NCBI GenBank assembly: GCA_020161455.1
Contig: JAIUNZ010000001.1
Location: forward strand, 1 to 64,000
Source: Bacteroidota bacterium
GTDB taxonomy: Bacteria > Bacteroidota > Bacteroidia > Flavobacteriales > Flavobacteriaceae
Length of the DNA: 64,000 bases
Reading direction: 5' to 3'
Below are positions 8,803 through 17,509 of this stretch, piece by piece; within the stretch, counting starts at the first letter, position 1, and the number at the start of each line of letters is the position of its first letter. The notes below the pieces were generated by a model, which saw only the letters and a program-made list of their open reading frames with translations, had not been told where the DNA came from and searched no databases. The translations under genes and the position numbers were made by a program.

Positions 8803-10775
8803 AATTTAAAAATAAGGTTTTTTACTCTAGCTTCATTTGGTTCATTTATAATTTCATATACATCAAAAATTTCATTTGAATAAATAATATCAATTTTTCT
8901 GCCTCTACTCTTCAAAACGTCTAATTGCAATTTTAATTTTGATGACAATTTATAACTTTCTGCTAGTGAACTTAATTTGGTTGCTTTCTTTTTATAAAGA
9001 AAAACAATTACACTTTTTGGCAAAACAATTTCCGAATGATTTTTTAGATATTTAATTTTTTTGCGATATTTAAAATATTGATAATCTTTATCCAGATAAT
9101 TGTTTAAAAAATCTTCGTAATTGACAAAAAAGTGTTGATTAGTACTAATAGAATGTGTTGAATAATCATTAACTACTGAATATGAAAACGGAAAGAATTC
9201 GCTAGTAATATTTTCATAAGCATCTAATATTTTTCTTGCTGTTGTGTCTGATTTTTTTAATTTATTGAATTCTGGAGATTGAAAATGAAAAGCGGCAAAA
9301 CATATTGCTACAATTAAAACACCAGCAAAATAGGGTGTTAAAAACTGGATTTTTTTAAAGATTGGATTGAGTATTCGCAATAATAATCCAATTGCTATTC
9401 CTATGAAAATAGGGATATAAATAGCTATTGCTTGTTTTAGTGTAGCATTATCTATCCATTCGTTTTTTACATTACTTAATAGAATTAAAAATATAAATAG
9501 AATTAAAAAACTAAATGCTTCATGCCAATTTTCTTTAAATCCATAGGTCAGTACTAATAGAATTAAAATTATTGCTAACGAAGCAACTATATAATAACTC
9601 ATTAAAACATTATAAGGCAAAATTAAATGTGGAAAATAGGTGTAAGAACTTGCAGCAATTAAACTTGAATTTAAAAAGACATCGAAATCATATCCAATTA
9701 AATAACAAGATGTTCCATAAATTATCGCTAATAAGACTATTGAGATTACAAATGCTTTTAGGGCTATTAATTTATGAGCTATAAATTCTTTTTTAGAAAA
9801 GATAAATCCTATGATTACAAAAGGCAATACCATTAATAATAATGTAAACATATCAACCAATCCAATGGCTACGAAAGCAAAAACGAAATTATAGAAGTAA
9901 TTTTTTTTGTTAAACTTTAGCAAAGTTGGGTTTAAATAAAATACCATTCCAGGAATTGCTAATGACAATGCCAAAAACATTGGTTTATGTTGTAGAATAT
10001 AAAAGATATTTATTGGCGATAAAACATAACATAGTGCAAAAAACAAACAAGCCACTATTGGGGCAATTATTTTTGATGTGGTAATCTTGCTAATAGTCCA
10101 AAATAGTAATACTCCAATTAATACTGATTCAATAATTCCCATAGATTCTAAAGCAATCTCGGGCGAAATACTAGAAATTTTACTATAGAAATTGATCATT
10201 GCCAATTCTCCAACAGGCGAAACTCCATTAAGAAACCAGTTTTGCTTATTAAATTCAACAACTTGTTCTAATTCTAATATCCAAAGATTGGATAATGCAT
10301 AAACGTCATATTTTGTGAAATAGTATCGGCTAAAGAAAGTAACAAATCCAAGAATGAATAATAACACCATTAACCAAAGGCGTTGTTTTCTAACACTTTT
10401 ATCTGTTTTTGTAGTTAAATAATAGGACCAATCTTTTTTTAGTTCTATATTTTTAATTAGCTCAAAGGTTTTTTTTCTAACTTTTTTTGAACTAAATGTT
10501 AAAGCTTTTTTAAGTTTTTTCATTCCAATATAGTCAATGACTATTATAAAAAAGAAAATAATTAAAGTATTGAATAAATTATATATTCTTAGTTGCACCA
10601 AAGTGAAAAGTAAAATCACTAAAATACTTCCGTATTTAAACCATTGATTGGCTATAAAATCAAAGATATTTTCAGGTTTACGATAATTTACGAATTTTCG
10701 GTTCAAGTAAAACAATACCAAAACCAATAGACATAGTCTAACAAAACCTAATGCTATGGTTACCGAATATATCAT
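8799..10775 (-). CDS. Multi-pass inner-membrane protein of unknown function in the Pel-like operon
   Basis: A 658-residue protein with about a dozen hydrophobic segments: two or three near residues 5-85, a basic cytoplasmic stretch (~88-130), then a dense block from ~133 to ~500, followed by a ~150-residue soluble, Lys- and Tyr-rich C-terminal domain. No family motif was recognised. The layout resembles membrane glycosyltransferases of the GT39/GT83 type or polymerase-like proteins, but no acidic catalytic signature could be assigned. It overlaps both neighbours by 4 bases (ATGA), so it is made together with the GH114 protein and the barrel fusion. By position it may stand in for PelE or assist synthesis or export; that is inference. 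Confidence 0.8.
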   Translation of the reverse strand: MIYSVTIALGFVRLCLLVLVLFYLNRKFVNYRKPENIFDFIANQWFKYGSILVILLFTLVQLRIYNLFNTLIIFFFIIVIDYIGMKKLKKALTFSSKKVRKKTFELIKNIELKKDWSYYLTTKTDKSVRKQRLWLMVLLFILGFVTFFSRYYFTKYDVYALSNLWILELEQVVEFNKQNWFLNGVSPVGELAMINFYSKISSISPEIALESMGIIESVLIGVLLFWTISKITTSKIIAPIVACLFFALCYVLSPINIFYILQHKPMFLALSLAIPGMVFYLNPTLLKFNKKNYFYNFVFAFVAIGLVDMFTLLLMVLPFVIIGFIFSKKEFIAHKLIALKAFVISIVLLAIIYGTSCYLIGYDFDVFLNSSLIAASSYTYFPHLILPYNVLMSYYIVASLAIILILLVLTYGFKENWHEAFSFLILFIFLILLSNVKNEWIDNATLKQAIAIYIPIFIGIAIGLLLRILNPIFKKIQFLTPYFAGVLIVAICFAAFHFQSPEFNKLKKSDTTARKILDAYENITSEFFPFSYSVVNDYSTHSISTNQHFFVNYEDFLNNYLDKDYQYFKYRKKIKYLKNHSEIVLPKSVIVFLYKKKATKLSSLAESYKLSSKLKLQLDVLKSRGRKIDIIYSNEIFDVYEIINEPNEARVKNLIFKL

Positions 10776-11587
10776 TTTTTAGAATTATAATTTGGTATCG
10801 TTTGTAAATTAATTTTTCCAACAAAATAGTGAAAATCATAATTTAGTAATCGTGTTGCTATTTTATCAAACAAGACTTTATCATCAGCATATTCAACCAA
10901 AATAAATGTAGTTTTGTATTTTGAAACAGCTTCGTTGATTGTTGCAATTCTAGAATTAAAATCATTTTCAGCTCTTAATTTATATTTTTTTGTTCTAAAC
11001 GAATAATCACTAGCCACAGATTCAACCACAACTCCATTTATATATTTATTGGTTTCGGCCAAAAAATCTAATCCTGCATTTTGTATAAATATTTTTCCTT
11101 TAAATTTTTCTGATAAAAACTTTATAAATTGAACTAATTCATTTCCATCCTCTTTTTGTGGACCAAATTTTGAAAAATTATCCATATTATCTAAAAACAT
11201 TCCGTCAAAACCTTTATCAATAGCTTCTTGAATAGCAGAAATCAATACTTTTTTTGTTTTTTCAGATTTTAAATCTAAATAATAACTGTCCCAATTTTTG
11301 TTTTTTCCTAAAGTCAACCCTTTTAATTCATTGAAATGCTTGGAAGTTTTGTTTATTTCACCCAAACTTACATAGGCAACAACTGTTTTGTTTACTTTTT
11401 TTATTTGCTTTATTTCCGAAGCTGTAAACTGTGCTGATTCAAGAATTACATGACTATAATTCTTAATCTGACTGGCTTTCACTTTACCATAGCAAAACAA
11501 AACTGTATTTTTATTGTGATGAGTACCTATCATATTTGAAATTAATACAAAAGAGAAAAGCAATAAATATAACTTAATATGCTGCAT
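10772..11587 (-). CDS. GH114-type endo-alpha-1,4-polygalactosaminidase-like protein (PelA hydrolase domain)
   Basis: A 271-residue protein with an N-terminal hydrophobic export signal (residues 3-20) and a single GH114-like TIM barrel. Visible motifs are YVSLGEI with E77, and DGMFLDNMDNF with D128, D133 and D136, matching the conserved SLGE and DGxFLDxxD motifs of PelA hydrolase domains. Expected role: cleavage of alpha-1,4-linked galactosaminoglycan (Pel-type polymer) in the periplasm or at the surface. In Pseudomonas PelA this domain is fused to the deacetylase; here it is separate. Its start lies 14 bases inside the pelG gene and its end overlaps the membrane-protein gene. No cysteine-type lipobox is seen. 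Confidence 0.85.
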   Translation of the reverse strand: MQHIKLYLLLFSFVLISNMIGTHHNKNTVLFCYGKVKASQIKNYSHVILESAQFTASEIKQIKKVNKTVVAYVSLGEINKTSKHFNELKGLTLGKNKNWDSYYLDLKSEKTKKVLISAIQEAIDKGFDGMFLDNMDNFSKFGPQKEDGNELVQFIKFLSEKFKGKIFIQNAGLDFLAETNKYINGVVVESVASDYSFRTKKYKLRAENDFNSRIATINEAVSKYKTTFILVEYADDKVLFDKIATRLLNYDFHYFVGKINLQTIPNYNSKK

Positions 11588-13184
11588 AGTAATAGTAATC
11601 TAAATTTCTAAAAAACTTTTTACTTGCTCTAAATGTAAATAGCATAAAGAATATTGATGAAAACAACATTCCTACAACACTATACTCGTAAGCTACAAAT
11701 CTACTCAATATAAATCCAATAGCTAAATTAATAATACAAGCTATAACTAATCCTTTAACAGGTTTATTTGGTCTTCCAAGCGTAAACATATACAACGAGT
11801 TTAACATTCCCCATGCTAGGAAAAAATACCCAAACCCTGCTATCACACAAACAATAATACTCTTTGAATCTAAAATTTGATTAAATTGTCCTCTATATCC
11901 CCAAGGTGCATAAATTATAAAATAGATTAATATAGATATTAGAACAAAAGTCATAAAAAGCATCATTATATTGTACCAATACATTTTTAAAAATTGTTTA
12001 TTAAACTTTTCTATTGATGAATTGGAAATGATTTTTTGACCAATGTCTAAGAATTTTGAAAAAGAAACGATGCTATATTCCAAAACTCCTGTCATCAGAA
12101 GAAAAACTAATATTGCTAAATCCATTCCTAGTTCATAATCTTTTTCAAAATAAATAATAAGCGGTAATTTCCCCGATGAATCAGCTGTCCAAGCAAGAAT
12201 TCTATCAATGAAGATAAATAGATATACCGACATTCCGTAAATGAAATACTTGTAATTTTGATACAATAAAATTGGTGTTTTGAATCTAATATTAGTATTG
12301 TTTTGTTTTTTACCAATTTTATATTTAAAATAAATTACTAAGAAAAGCATTGCTATTATAATTGCGCTAAAAATTCCAATCCAATGCGTAATATATGTAA
12401 GCAATATCGATTTTTCTTTAAGGCAAACTGAAATCGTTGTTCCAACAAGAATTGCAACAGAAATAACCCATCGCTGTTTGATTGTGTGCAAAGGTGCTAA
12501 AACTAAAAGCAACAATCCAATTAAAAAAGCATATATAAAAATGACAAATAGTAATAGAAATGGAAATAAATGAAGTATAAAATTCAGAAAAGTTAATATC
12601 ATAATAATTATAAAAAGAATTTGTGTTCCTTTTTTAATTAAGTAAAAGACGGTAGTTTTTACCATTTGAATATCATCATAATTCCAATAAAATGTTGCTT
12701 GTCTCCCAATTACCTGAACAAAGCCTCCAGTGATGATTAGCCCCAACATAACCCCTAAAACAACTGCTGTTGATTGAATTTCATTAAAACCAATGTAAGT
12801 CCATAATGAATAACCAAACAAAATAATTGCTGCAATTTGTAAAAAAACTGGAAGTAAATGCAGAATTCCTAATGGATAGTGTTTTGCAAAAAGTTTTGCT
12901 TTGACATGAAGATAGTCAGAAACTTGTATAGTCTTATTGAGTTGATTATCTTCTAATTCTTTAGTGTTTTTTAAATCATGATAATCTGGAAGAGCATTGA
13001 TTTCTTTAAAAATATATTCTGCTAAACTTTTTATAGACTCAAATCCATAATCGGTTGGAACGTCAATATCTCTTATACCCAAAGACTCTATAGTTGCCAT
13101 CACCACTCTGGTGCTAACGGGTTTACCAATTTTTTCTTTGATGCTTTGCACCAAAAGGTCTATATTTTCGAAATGATTTTTCAT
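11574..13184 (-). CDS. pelG: PelG-like exopolysaccharide transporter with an N-terminal extension
   Basis: A 536-residue polytopic membrane protein of the polysaccharide-flippase (MOP-like) superfamily. About 12 transmembrane segments occupy residues ~105-520. PelG-like features include the FIDRILAWTAD segment near residue 325 and the Tyr-rich C-terminus (NLDYYYYAAY). The expected role is export of the nascent Pel-like polymer across the inner membrane together with PelF. The first ~100 residues are hydrophilic and look like a small folded cytoplasmic domain. Pseudomonas PelG is roughly 80 residues shorter, so this is an extension. It lies 43 bases after pelF and overlaps the GH114 gene. Confidence 0.85.
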   Translation of the reverse strand: MKNHFENIDLLVQSIKEKIGKPVSTRVVMATIESLGIRDIDVPTDYGFESIKSLAEYIFKEINALPDYHDLKNTKELEDNQLNKTIQVSDYLHVKAKLFAKHYPLGILHLLPVFLQIAAIILFGYSLWTYIGFNEIQSTAVVLGVMLGLIITGGFVQVIGRQATFYWNYDDIQMVKTTVFYLIKKGTQILFIIIMILTFLNFILHLFPFLLLFVIFIYAFLIGLLLLVLAPLHTIKQRWVISVAILVGTTISVCLKEKSILLTYITHWIGIFSAIIIAMLFLVIYFKYKIGKKQNNTNIRFKTPILLYQNYKYFIYGMSVYLFIFIDRILAWTADSSGKLPLIIYFEKDYELGMDLAILVFLLMTGVLEYSIVSFSKFLDIGQKIISNSSIEKFNKQFLKMYWYNIMMLFMTFVLISILIYFIIYAPWGYRGQFNQILDSKSIIVCVIAGFGYFFLAWGMLNSLYMFTLGRPNKPVKGLVIACIINLAIGFILSRFVAYEYSVVGMLFSSIFFMLFTFRASKKFFRNLDYYYYAAY

Positions 13185-13227
13185 TGTAGGTTAGGGCAAA
13201 TAATGAAAACTCTTTTAAAAAAAAGTA

Positions 13228-14772
13228 TTAAGAAGCTTCTTGTGCTTCTTGAGCATCCATTTGAATAAATATTGGGTGAGCTGATAATTGTTCTTTTTCA
13301 GCTATTATTCTATCATAAGCATATTCATATCCTTTGATAAACTTATCGATTGTAAAATTGTTGATTACTTTTTCACGAGCATTTCTACCCATTTTCATTC
13401 TTAACTCATCATTTTGAAGTAATTCTACCACTCTACTGGCTATTTCTTCAAAATCTTTAGGTTTACAAATAAAACCTGTTGAAGAGTCTAATGCTTCGGA
13501 AACACCTCCAACATCAGTAGCAACAACTGGAATTCCACAACTCATAGATTCGATAACTGTGTATGGAAATCCTTCTGAAATAGAAGTTAGTATTGAAATA
13601 TCGCCTTCACAGAATAACTCGTGAGGCTTTGAATGATAACCTGCTAATTTAAAATTAGCAGTAATTCCTAACTCTTCTATTAATCTATTGCATTCTTTAG
13701 TATATTCTGGCACTGCATCATTATCACCATAAACCAAATACTGAACATTTGGAATTGTTTTTTTAACTACAGCACAAGAACGAATCATTGTTAAAATGTC
13801 TTTTAACTCAAAAATTCTTGCAGCAGCAACTACAGTCGGAATGTTTTTAGTTACTTCTGGTTTTGGTTTTGGAACAAATAATTTATGATCAACTCCATTA
13901 TAAATTACTTCTAATTTATCCGGGTTTGCGCCATACATTCGCTCCCATGTCATGTTGAATTTATTTACTGAAATAATTGCGTCTGCTTTGTAATATACTA
14001 ATTCGGTTATACTCTCTGAGAAACGAATTAATAATTTCTTCAAGAAAAATGAATACTCAGAAGTATTAATAGCAATTAATCGTTCTCTAATAAAAACTCC
14101 ATGCTCAGTAGCAATTATTGGCGTATCATATTTATATTTTAAAACCAATGCTGGAATTACTGGAAAACCTGAAATGGTTAAATGCGAAATATCAGCCTTT
14201 GGAACATCAATAGAAAGTGGTATTAAAAAGCGGTAAATCCATCTCATACCAAGTGTTAAATCAAATAGAGTAGCATTTTCTTTATCGTTGGAAATGATTT
14301 CGTTTACTAGATTACAAAATGATTTCCAAACACAATCATGCAACATTGTTTTTTTGTAATCATGAGTTTGAAAATATTTCCACATTGCATAAATAATCGA
14401 ATCGAAATCTTCAACCGAACGAGTGTCAGAGTAAATACTTTTGATTAATTTAACAAAAATTGGTAAGAATATTGCTTGAATGTCTTTTTCATCAGAGCGT
14501 TCTTTATCTTTTACAATTTTGTGATATTTTTTACCGTAGTCAATCATTTCCTGTGGCTCAAGTGGAGACCAAAGAGGAACTTGAATAACATTTTTAACAT
14601 TTTCGCCTAAAGTATATTTTGGCTTAATTTCAAAATTGGCATTAATTGAATACAAATTAAAGTTTGCATTCTTTACCTCATTACACAACATATGTGACCA
14701 AGTGGAAACTCCTCCTCCATTGTATGGATAAGTTCCTTCTAAAATCAATAATACATCGTGTTTTTTTGCCAT
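13228..14772 (-). CDS. pelF: PelF-like GT4 glycosyltransferase
   Basis: A 514-residue soluble GT-B glycosyltransferase, close to the length of Pseudomonas PelF (about 507). The N-terminus carries the PelF signature LLILEGTYPYNGGGVSTW (residues 8-25). The C-terminal nucleotide-sugar domain has the GT4 EX7E motif, E400...E408 in SEGFPYTVIESM, followed by CGIPVVATDVGG. It should polymerise an N-acetylhexosamine from a UDP-sugar at the cytoplasmic face, feeding PelG. It is the first gene of the five-gene operon, and a good promoter lies about 75 bases upstream. Confidence 0.92.
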   Translation of the reverse strand: MAKKHDVLLILEGTYPYNGGGVSTWSHMLCNEVKNANFNLYSINANFEIKPKYTLGENVKNVIQVPLWSPLEPQEMIDYGKKYHKIVKDKERSDEKDIQAIFLPIFVKLIKSIYSDTRSVEDFDSIIYAMWKYFQTHDYKKTMLHDCVWKSFCNLVNEIISNDKENATLFDLTLGMRWIYRFLIPLSIDVPKADISHLTISGFPVIPALVLKYKYDTPIIATEHGVFIRERLIAINTSEYSFFLKKLLIRFSESITELVYYKADAIISVNKFNMTWERMYGANPDKLEVIYNGVDHKLFVPKPKPEVTKNIPTVVAAARIFELKDILTMIRSCAVVKKTIPNVQYLVYGDNDAVPEYTKECNRLIEELGITANFKLAGYHSKPHELFCEGDISILTSISEGFPYTVIESMSCGIPVVATDVGGVSEALDSSTGFICKPKDFEEIASRVVELLQNDELRMKMGRNAREKVINNFTIDKFIKGYEYAYDRIIAEKEQLSAHPIFIQMDAQEAQEAS

Positions 14773-14845
14773 CTTAAAATTTGATTATTATTGTAAAATT
14801 TAGCTGAATTATTACATCAATTAATTTTAACAAATAATTATGGTA

Positions 14846-14875
14846 CAAATTTATTTTATATTAGAAACTTATCAA
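14846..14875 (-). promoter_or_regulatory. Predicted promoter of the Pel-like operon
   Basis: On the minus strand TTG (14875-14873), 19 bases, then TAAATTTG (14853-14846). This fits the Bacteroidetes sigma-A pattern TTG-N19-TANNTTTG exactly. The predicted transcript would have a leader of roughly 65-70 nt before the pelF ATG at 14772. Confidence 0.65.
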
Positions 14876-15006
14876 TATTTCTGACAATAAATCAGTTAAA
14901 CATAGAAATTTTATCGACGAACTGCACAAACATGGATTTAATATCGACGTAGTGCATGTCAAATTAATTACAGAAGTGAAATTTGAAATAAAAAAGGTGC
15001 TTTTTT
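14865..15006 (+). other. Short open frame without start codon, possible gene remnant
   Basis: Reading plus-strand codons from 14865 to the TGA at 15004-15006 gives about 46 residues that look protein-like (FIDELHKHGFNIDVVHVKL...). No ATG precedes it after the TAG at 14862-14864. It contains an imperfect direct repeat, ATCGACGAACTGCA (14913-14926) and ATCGACGTAGTGCA (14943-14956), 30 bases apart. It could be the 3' scrap of a lost gene or chance. The rest of this ~250-base gap holds the pelF promoter. Confidence 0.25.
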
Positions 15007-15022
15007 GAGTAAATCTAAACTT

Positions 15023-16549
15023 TTAAAGAATTGAATTTCTATAAATTTTACCAATTTCTGATGATAGTTTTTGTTTATAATCATCAATCAGCCATTCACG
15101 ATAATTTTTACTTGTTTTCCCTAAACAATTAACAAATTTTTTAACCCTACTTTCAATATCGTCATTTAACAATTTGGAAAGTGAACGAGCTTCATAAAGT
15201 TCAGTCGAATTTTCAACACACATGGTAGCATGTTGTTTTATAGATTTTTCTATAACAATTTTAGAACGTTGATTTAATGCTAAATTCTTTTTAAATTCTT
15301 CTTCAACATCAAAAGTAATATCTGTTGATTTTTTGAATTTTTTTCGAATAACTTCGGGCATTTCATAATTGAAATTTCGTTCAATTTCGGCATCTTCTCT
15401 AAGATTTTCAAGAAAATATTCTGGATATTTAAAAATATATTGCCAATCAACAGGTTCGTTCCACAAACCAAATCGTAATGCATTGTTTCCTAAATCAATA
15501 ACATTGAATTCGTCTTTATTTTCTAATTTTCTTGAGCCTCTACCAATCATTTGATAATAAAGTGTTAATGATTTTGTAGCTCTGTTTAGAATTATGGTTT
15601 CAACTGTTGGTTCGTCAAACCCTGTAGTTAAAATTCCTACTGATGTTAAAATTGCATCTGGTGTATGTTTAAACCATTTTAAAATTTCTTTGCGAGCGTC
15701 ATTTGAAGTTGTATTGTCTAAGTGTTTTATAGGGTAACCTGCTTCTTTAAAGGTTTCATAAACATATAGCGATGTATTTATTCCATTATTAAAAATCAAT
15801 GTTTTTTTTCCTAATGATTTTTCAATATAGGCATGCAAAAGTTTGTCTTGCATCACCATATTCATGTACAAGTCATCGGAAGATTTTACTGTATAATCAC
15901 CATTAATACCAACTTTTAACGACGTTAAACCAACATCATAACTATACGTAATTGCTTTGGCTAAAAAACCTTTATCAATTAACGATTGTATTGTATCACC
16001 AATTATTAATTCGTTATAATTTTGATACATTGGCAGCTTAATGTTTGAGCTTAAAGGCGTGGCTGTAACACCAAGAATAAATGATTTTTTAAATTGGCTA
16101 AATAATTTTCTAAAAGAATTATAATGAGCTTCATCAATAATTACTAAACCAACATTATCAATTAATAATTTTTCATCTTTTAGTCTGTTTTTTAATGTTT
16201 CTACCATTGCTACAAAACAGGAATACTCATGCTGATCAGGTAATTCTTTAATATTACTATTGATTATTTTATTTTTAACATCAAAACTTGTTAGCATTTT
16301 TGAAGTTTGCTTACAAAGTTCTATTCGATGTGTTAAGACAACAACTTTTTTATTGTATTTAGCAATATATTGTCTAACAATTTCCGAAAAAATAACAGTT
16401 TTTCCGCCACCAGTTGGCAATTGATACAATAAGTGATAATTGCTTGGAGCAGAATCAAGCTTGTCAAAAATCTTTTTTATATCAATTTCTTGATAGTTAT
16501 AAAGTTCTTTTTTATCTTCTAAATCGGAAAAAGTATCTTTTTTAGACAT
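15023..16549 (-). CDS. DEAD/DEAH-box helicase (superfamily 2, SSL2/ComFA-like)
   Basis: A 508-residue SF2 ATPase. Motif I is LPTGGGKT, motif II VIIDEAH, motif III VTATP, and motif VI lies in QMIGRGSRK, so both RecA-like lobes are intact. The ~130-residue C-terminal tail is charged and not recognised. The ATG at 16549 (MSKKDTFS...) is preferred; an in-frame TTG at 16570 would add seven residues. Such stand-alone DEAH helicases act on DNA or RNA in repair or phage defence, but no nuclease or methylase partner is adjacent. The DUF6155 gene lies 74 bases upstream on the same strand. Confidence 0.88.
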   Translation of the reverse strand: MSKKDTFSDLEDKKELYNYQEIDIKKIFDKLDSAPSNYHLLYQLPTGGGKTVIFSEIVRQYIAKYNKKVVVLTHRIELCKQTSKMLTSFDVKNKIINSNIKELPDQHEYSCFVAMVETLKNRLKDEKLLIDNVGLVIIDEAHYNSFRKLFSQFKKSFILGVTATPLSSNIKLPMYQNYNELIIGDTIQSLIDKGFLAKAITYSYDVGLTSLKVGINGDYTVKSSDDLYMNMVMQDKLLHAYIEKSLGKKTLIFNNGINTSLYVYETFKEAGYPIKHLDNTTSNDARKEILKWFKHTPDAILTSVGILTTGFDEPTVETIILNRATKSLTLYYQMIGRGSRKLENKDEFNVIDLGNNALRFGLWNEPVDWQYIFKYPEYFLENLREDAEIERNFNYEMPEVIRKKFKKSTDITFDVEEEFKKNLALNQRSKIVIEKSIKQHATMCVENSTELYEARSLSKLLNDDIESRVKKFVNCLGKTSKNYREWLIDDYKQKLSSEIGKIYRNSIL

Positions 16550-16623
16550 ATCGTTTTTGCTAATTTGCAAAAATACACTTAAAAAAAGGTTATTAAAAAT
16601 TTAAGAGGATTATTTACAAAAAT

Positions 16624-17139
16624 TTAATCTTCTAACTTTTCAACTAAGATAGAAAAGGCAATACTGTTCATCCACTTTTGATTAGAAGCCTCATTTTCAA
16701 TAGATTTTATTCTGGATTGAAATTCATGAAAAATTCCATTTTCTACCACAAAATCAGCAACTTGTTTAAATAAATTATACATCGATTTATAGAATGCTTC
16801 TTGTTTTATAGTCTTTTCGGCTGTAAATGATTGCACTAATTCTAATGTAAACAACATAATATCTGCAATTACAAATGAATCGACTCCTAATTCAATAAAA
16901 TGTTTAATATATTTTTGGGCTACAGACCGACGCATTTTGGGCTTTTTGTTATTAATTGGAAAAAACTCATTCGAAATTTTTAGTTTTGCTTCTTTACTGA
17001 GTTTCTCTTCATCTGGATTAAAAACAAAATCATAATAGGTTTTTACATTTCCAAACTTTTCATAAAGAGTCATTACTTGTTCTTGAAGCTGTTTTTTGGT
17101 AAGTTCAGATAAATATATTTTTAAATCACGTTTGCTCAT
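16624..17139 (-). CDS. DUF6155 family protein
   Basis: A 171-residue, mostly helical, highly charged cytoplasmic protein. The N-terminal block (SKRDLKIYLSEL...) followed by EKFGNVKTYYDFVFNP matches my recollection of DUF6155, a Bacteroidetes family of unknown function. No signal peptide, membrane segment or catalytic motif is visible. It lies upstream of, and may be co-transcribed with, the helicase. Confidence 0.75.
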   Translation of the reverse strand: MSKRDLKIYLSELTKKQLQEQVMTLYEKFGNVKTYYDFVFNPDEEKLSKEAKLKISNEFFPINNKKPKMRRSVAQKYIKHFIELGVDSFVIADIMLFTLELVQSFTAEKTIKQEAFYKSMYNLFKQVADFVVENGIFHEFQSRIKSIENEASNQKWMNSIAFSILVEKLED

Positions 17140-17224
17140 AGATGTTATAAATATGCCAAAAATAAGATGTTTTGTCTTCTATTCTATTGTTATTCTTTAA
17201 TTTTGCAATCAAATTTTTAAAACC

Positions 17225-17509
17225 ATGACAAATCTTTTCAAATTTATTGCCATTTCCGAAGGAATATCTTATTTGGTTCTTTTTTCAAACATGTTGATTA
17301 TCAAAAAAATTAATCCCGAATTGTACAAGATATTGCTTTTCCCAATTGGCATGGCACATGGTGTTTTATTTATTGGATACGTGATTTTAGCCTTTATCAT
17401 TACCAAAAGGCAAAATTGGAATTTGAAAGAGTTGGCCATCGTTCAATTGGCTTCTTTAATTCCTTTTGGCACCTTTTATATTGAAAAAAAATATATAAGA
17501 AATGTATAA
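17225..17509 (+). CDS. DUF3817 small integral membrane protein
   Basis: A 94-residue protein with three hydrophobic helices (about 5-25, 37-58 and 68-85). It carries the DUF3817 features EGISYLVL near the N-terminus, PIGMAHGVLF in the middle and a lysine-rich end. Function unknown. Its last 8 bases overlap the start of the mechanosensitive-channel gene, indicating co-translation. Confidence 0.88.
   Translation: MTNLFKFIAISEGISYLVLFSNMLIIKKINPELYKILLFPIGMAHGVLFIGYVILAFIITKRQNWNLKELAIVQLASLIPFGTFYIEKKYIRNV

Noticed and set aside
15023-17139. Phage-defence island formed by the helicase and the DUF6155 gene
   Set aside because: The helicase has no nuclease, methylase or sensor partner and the neighbours are ordinary housekeeping genes, so there is no positive evidence for defence.
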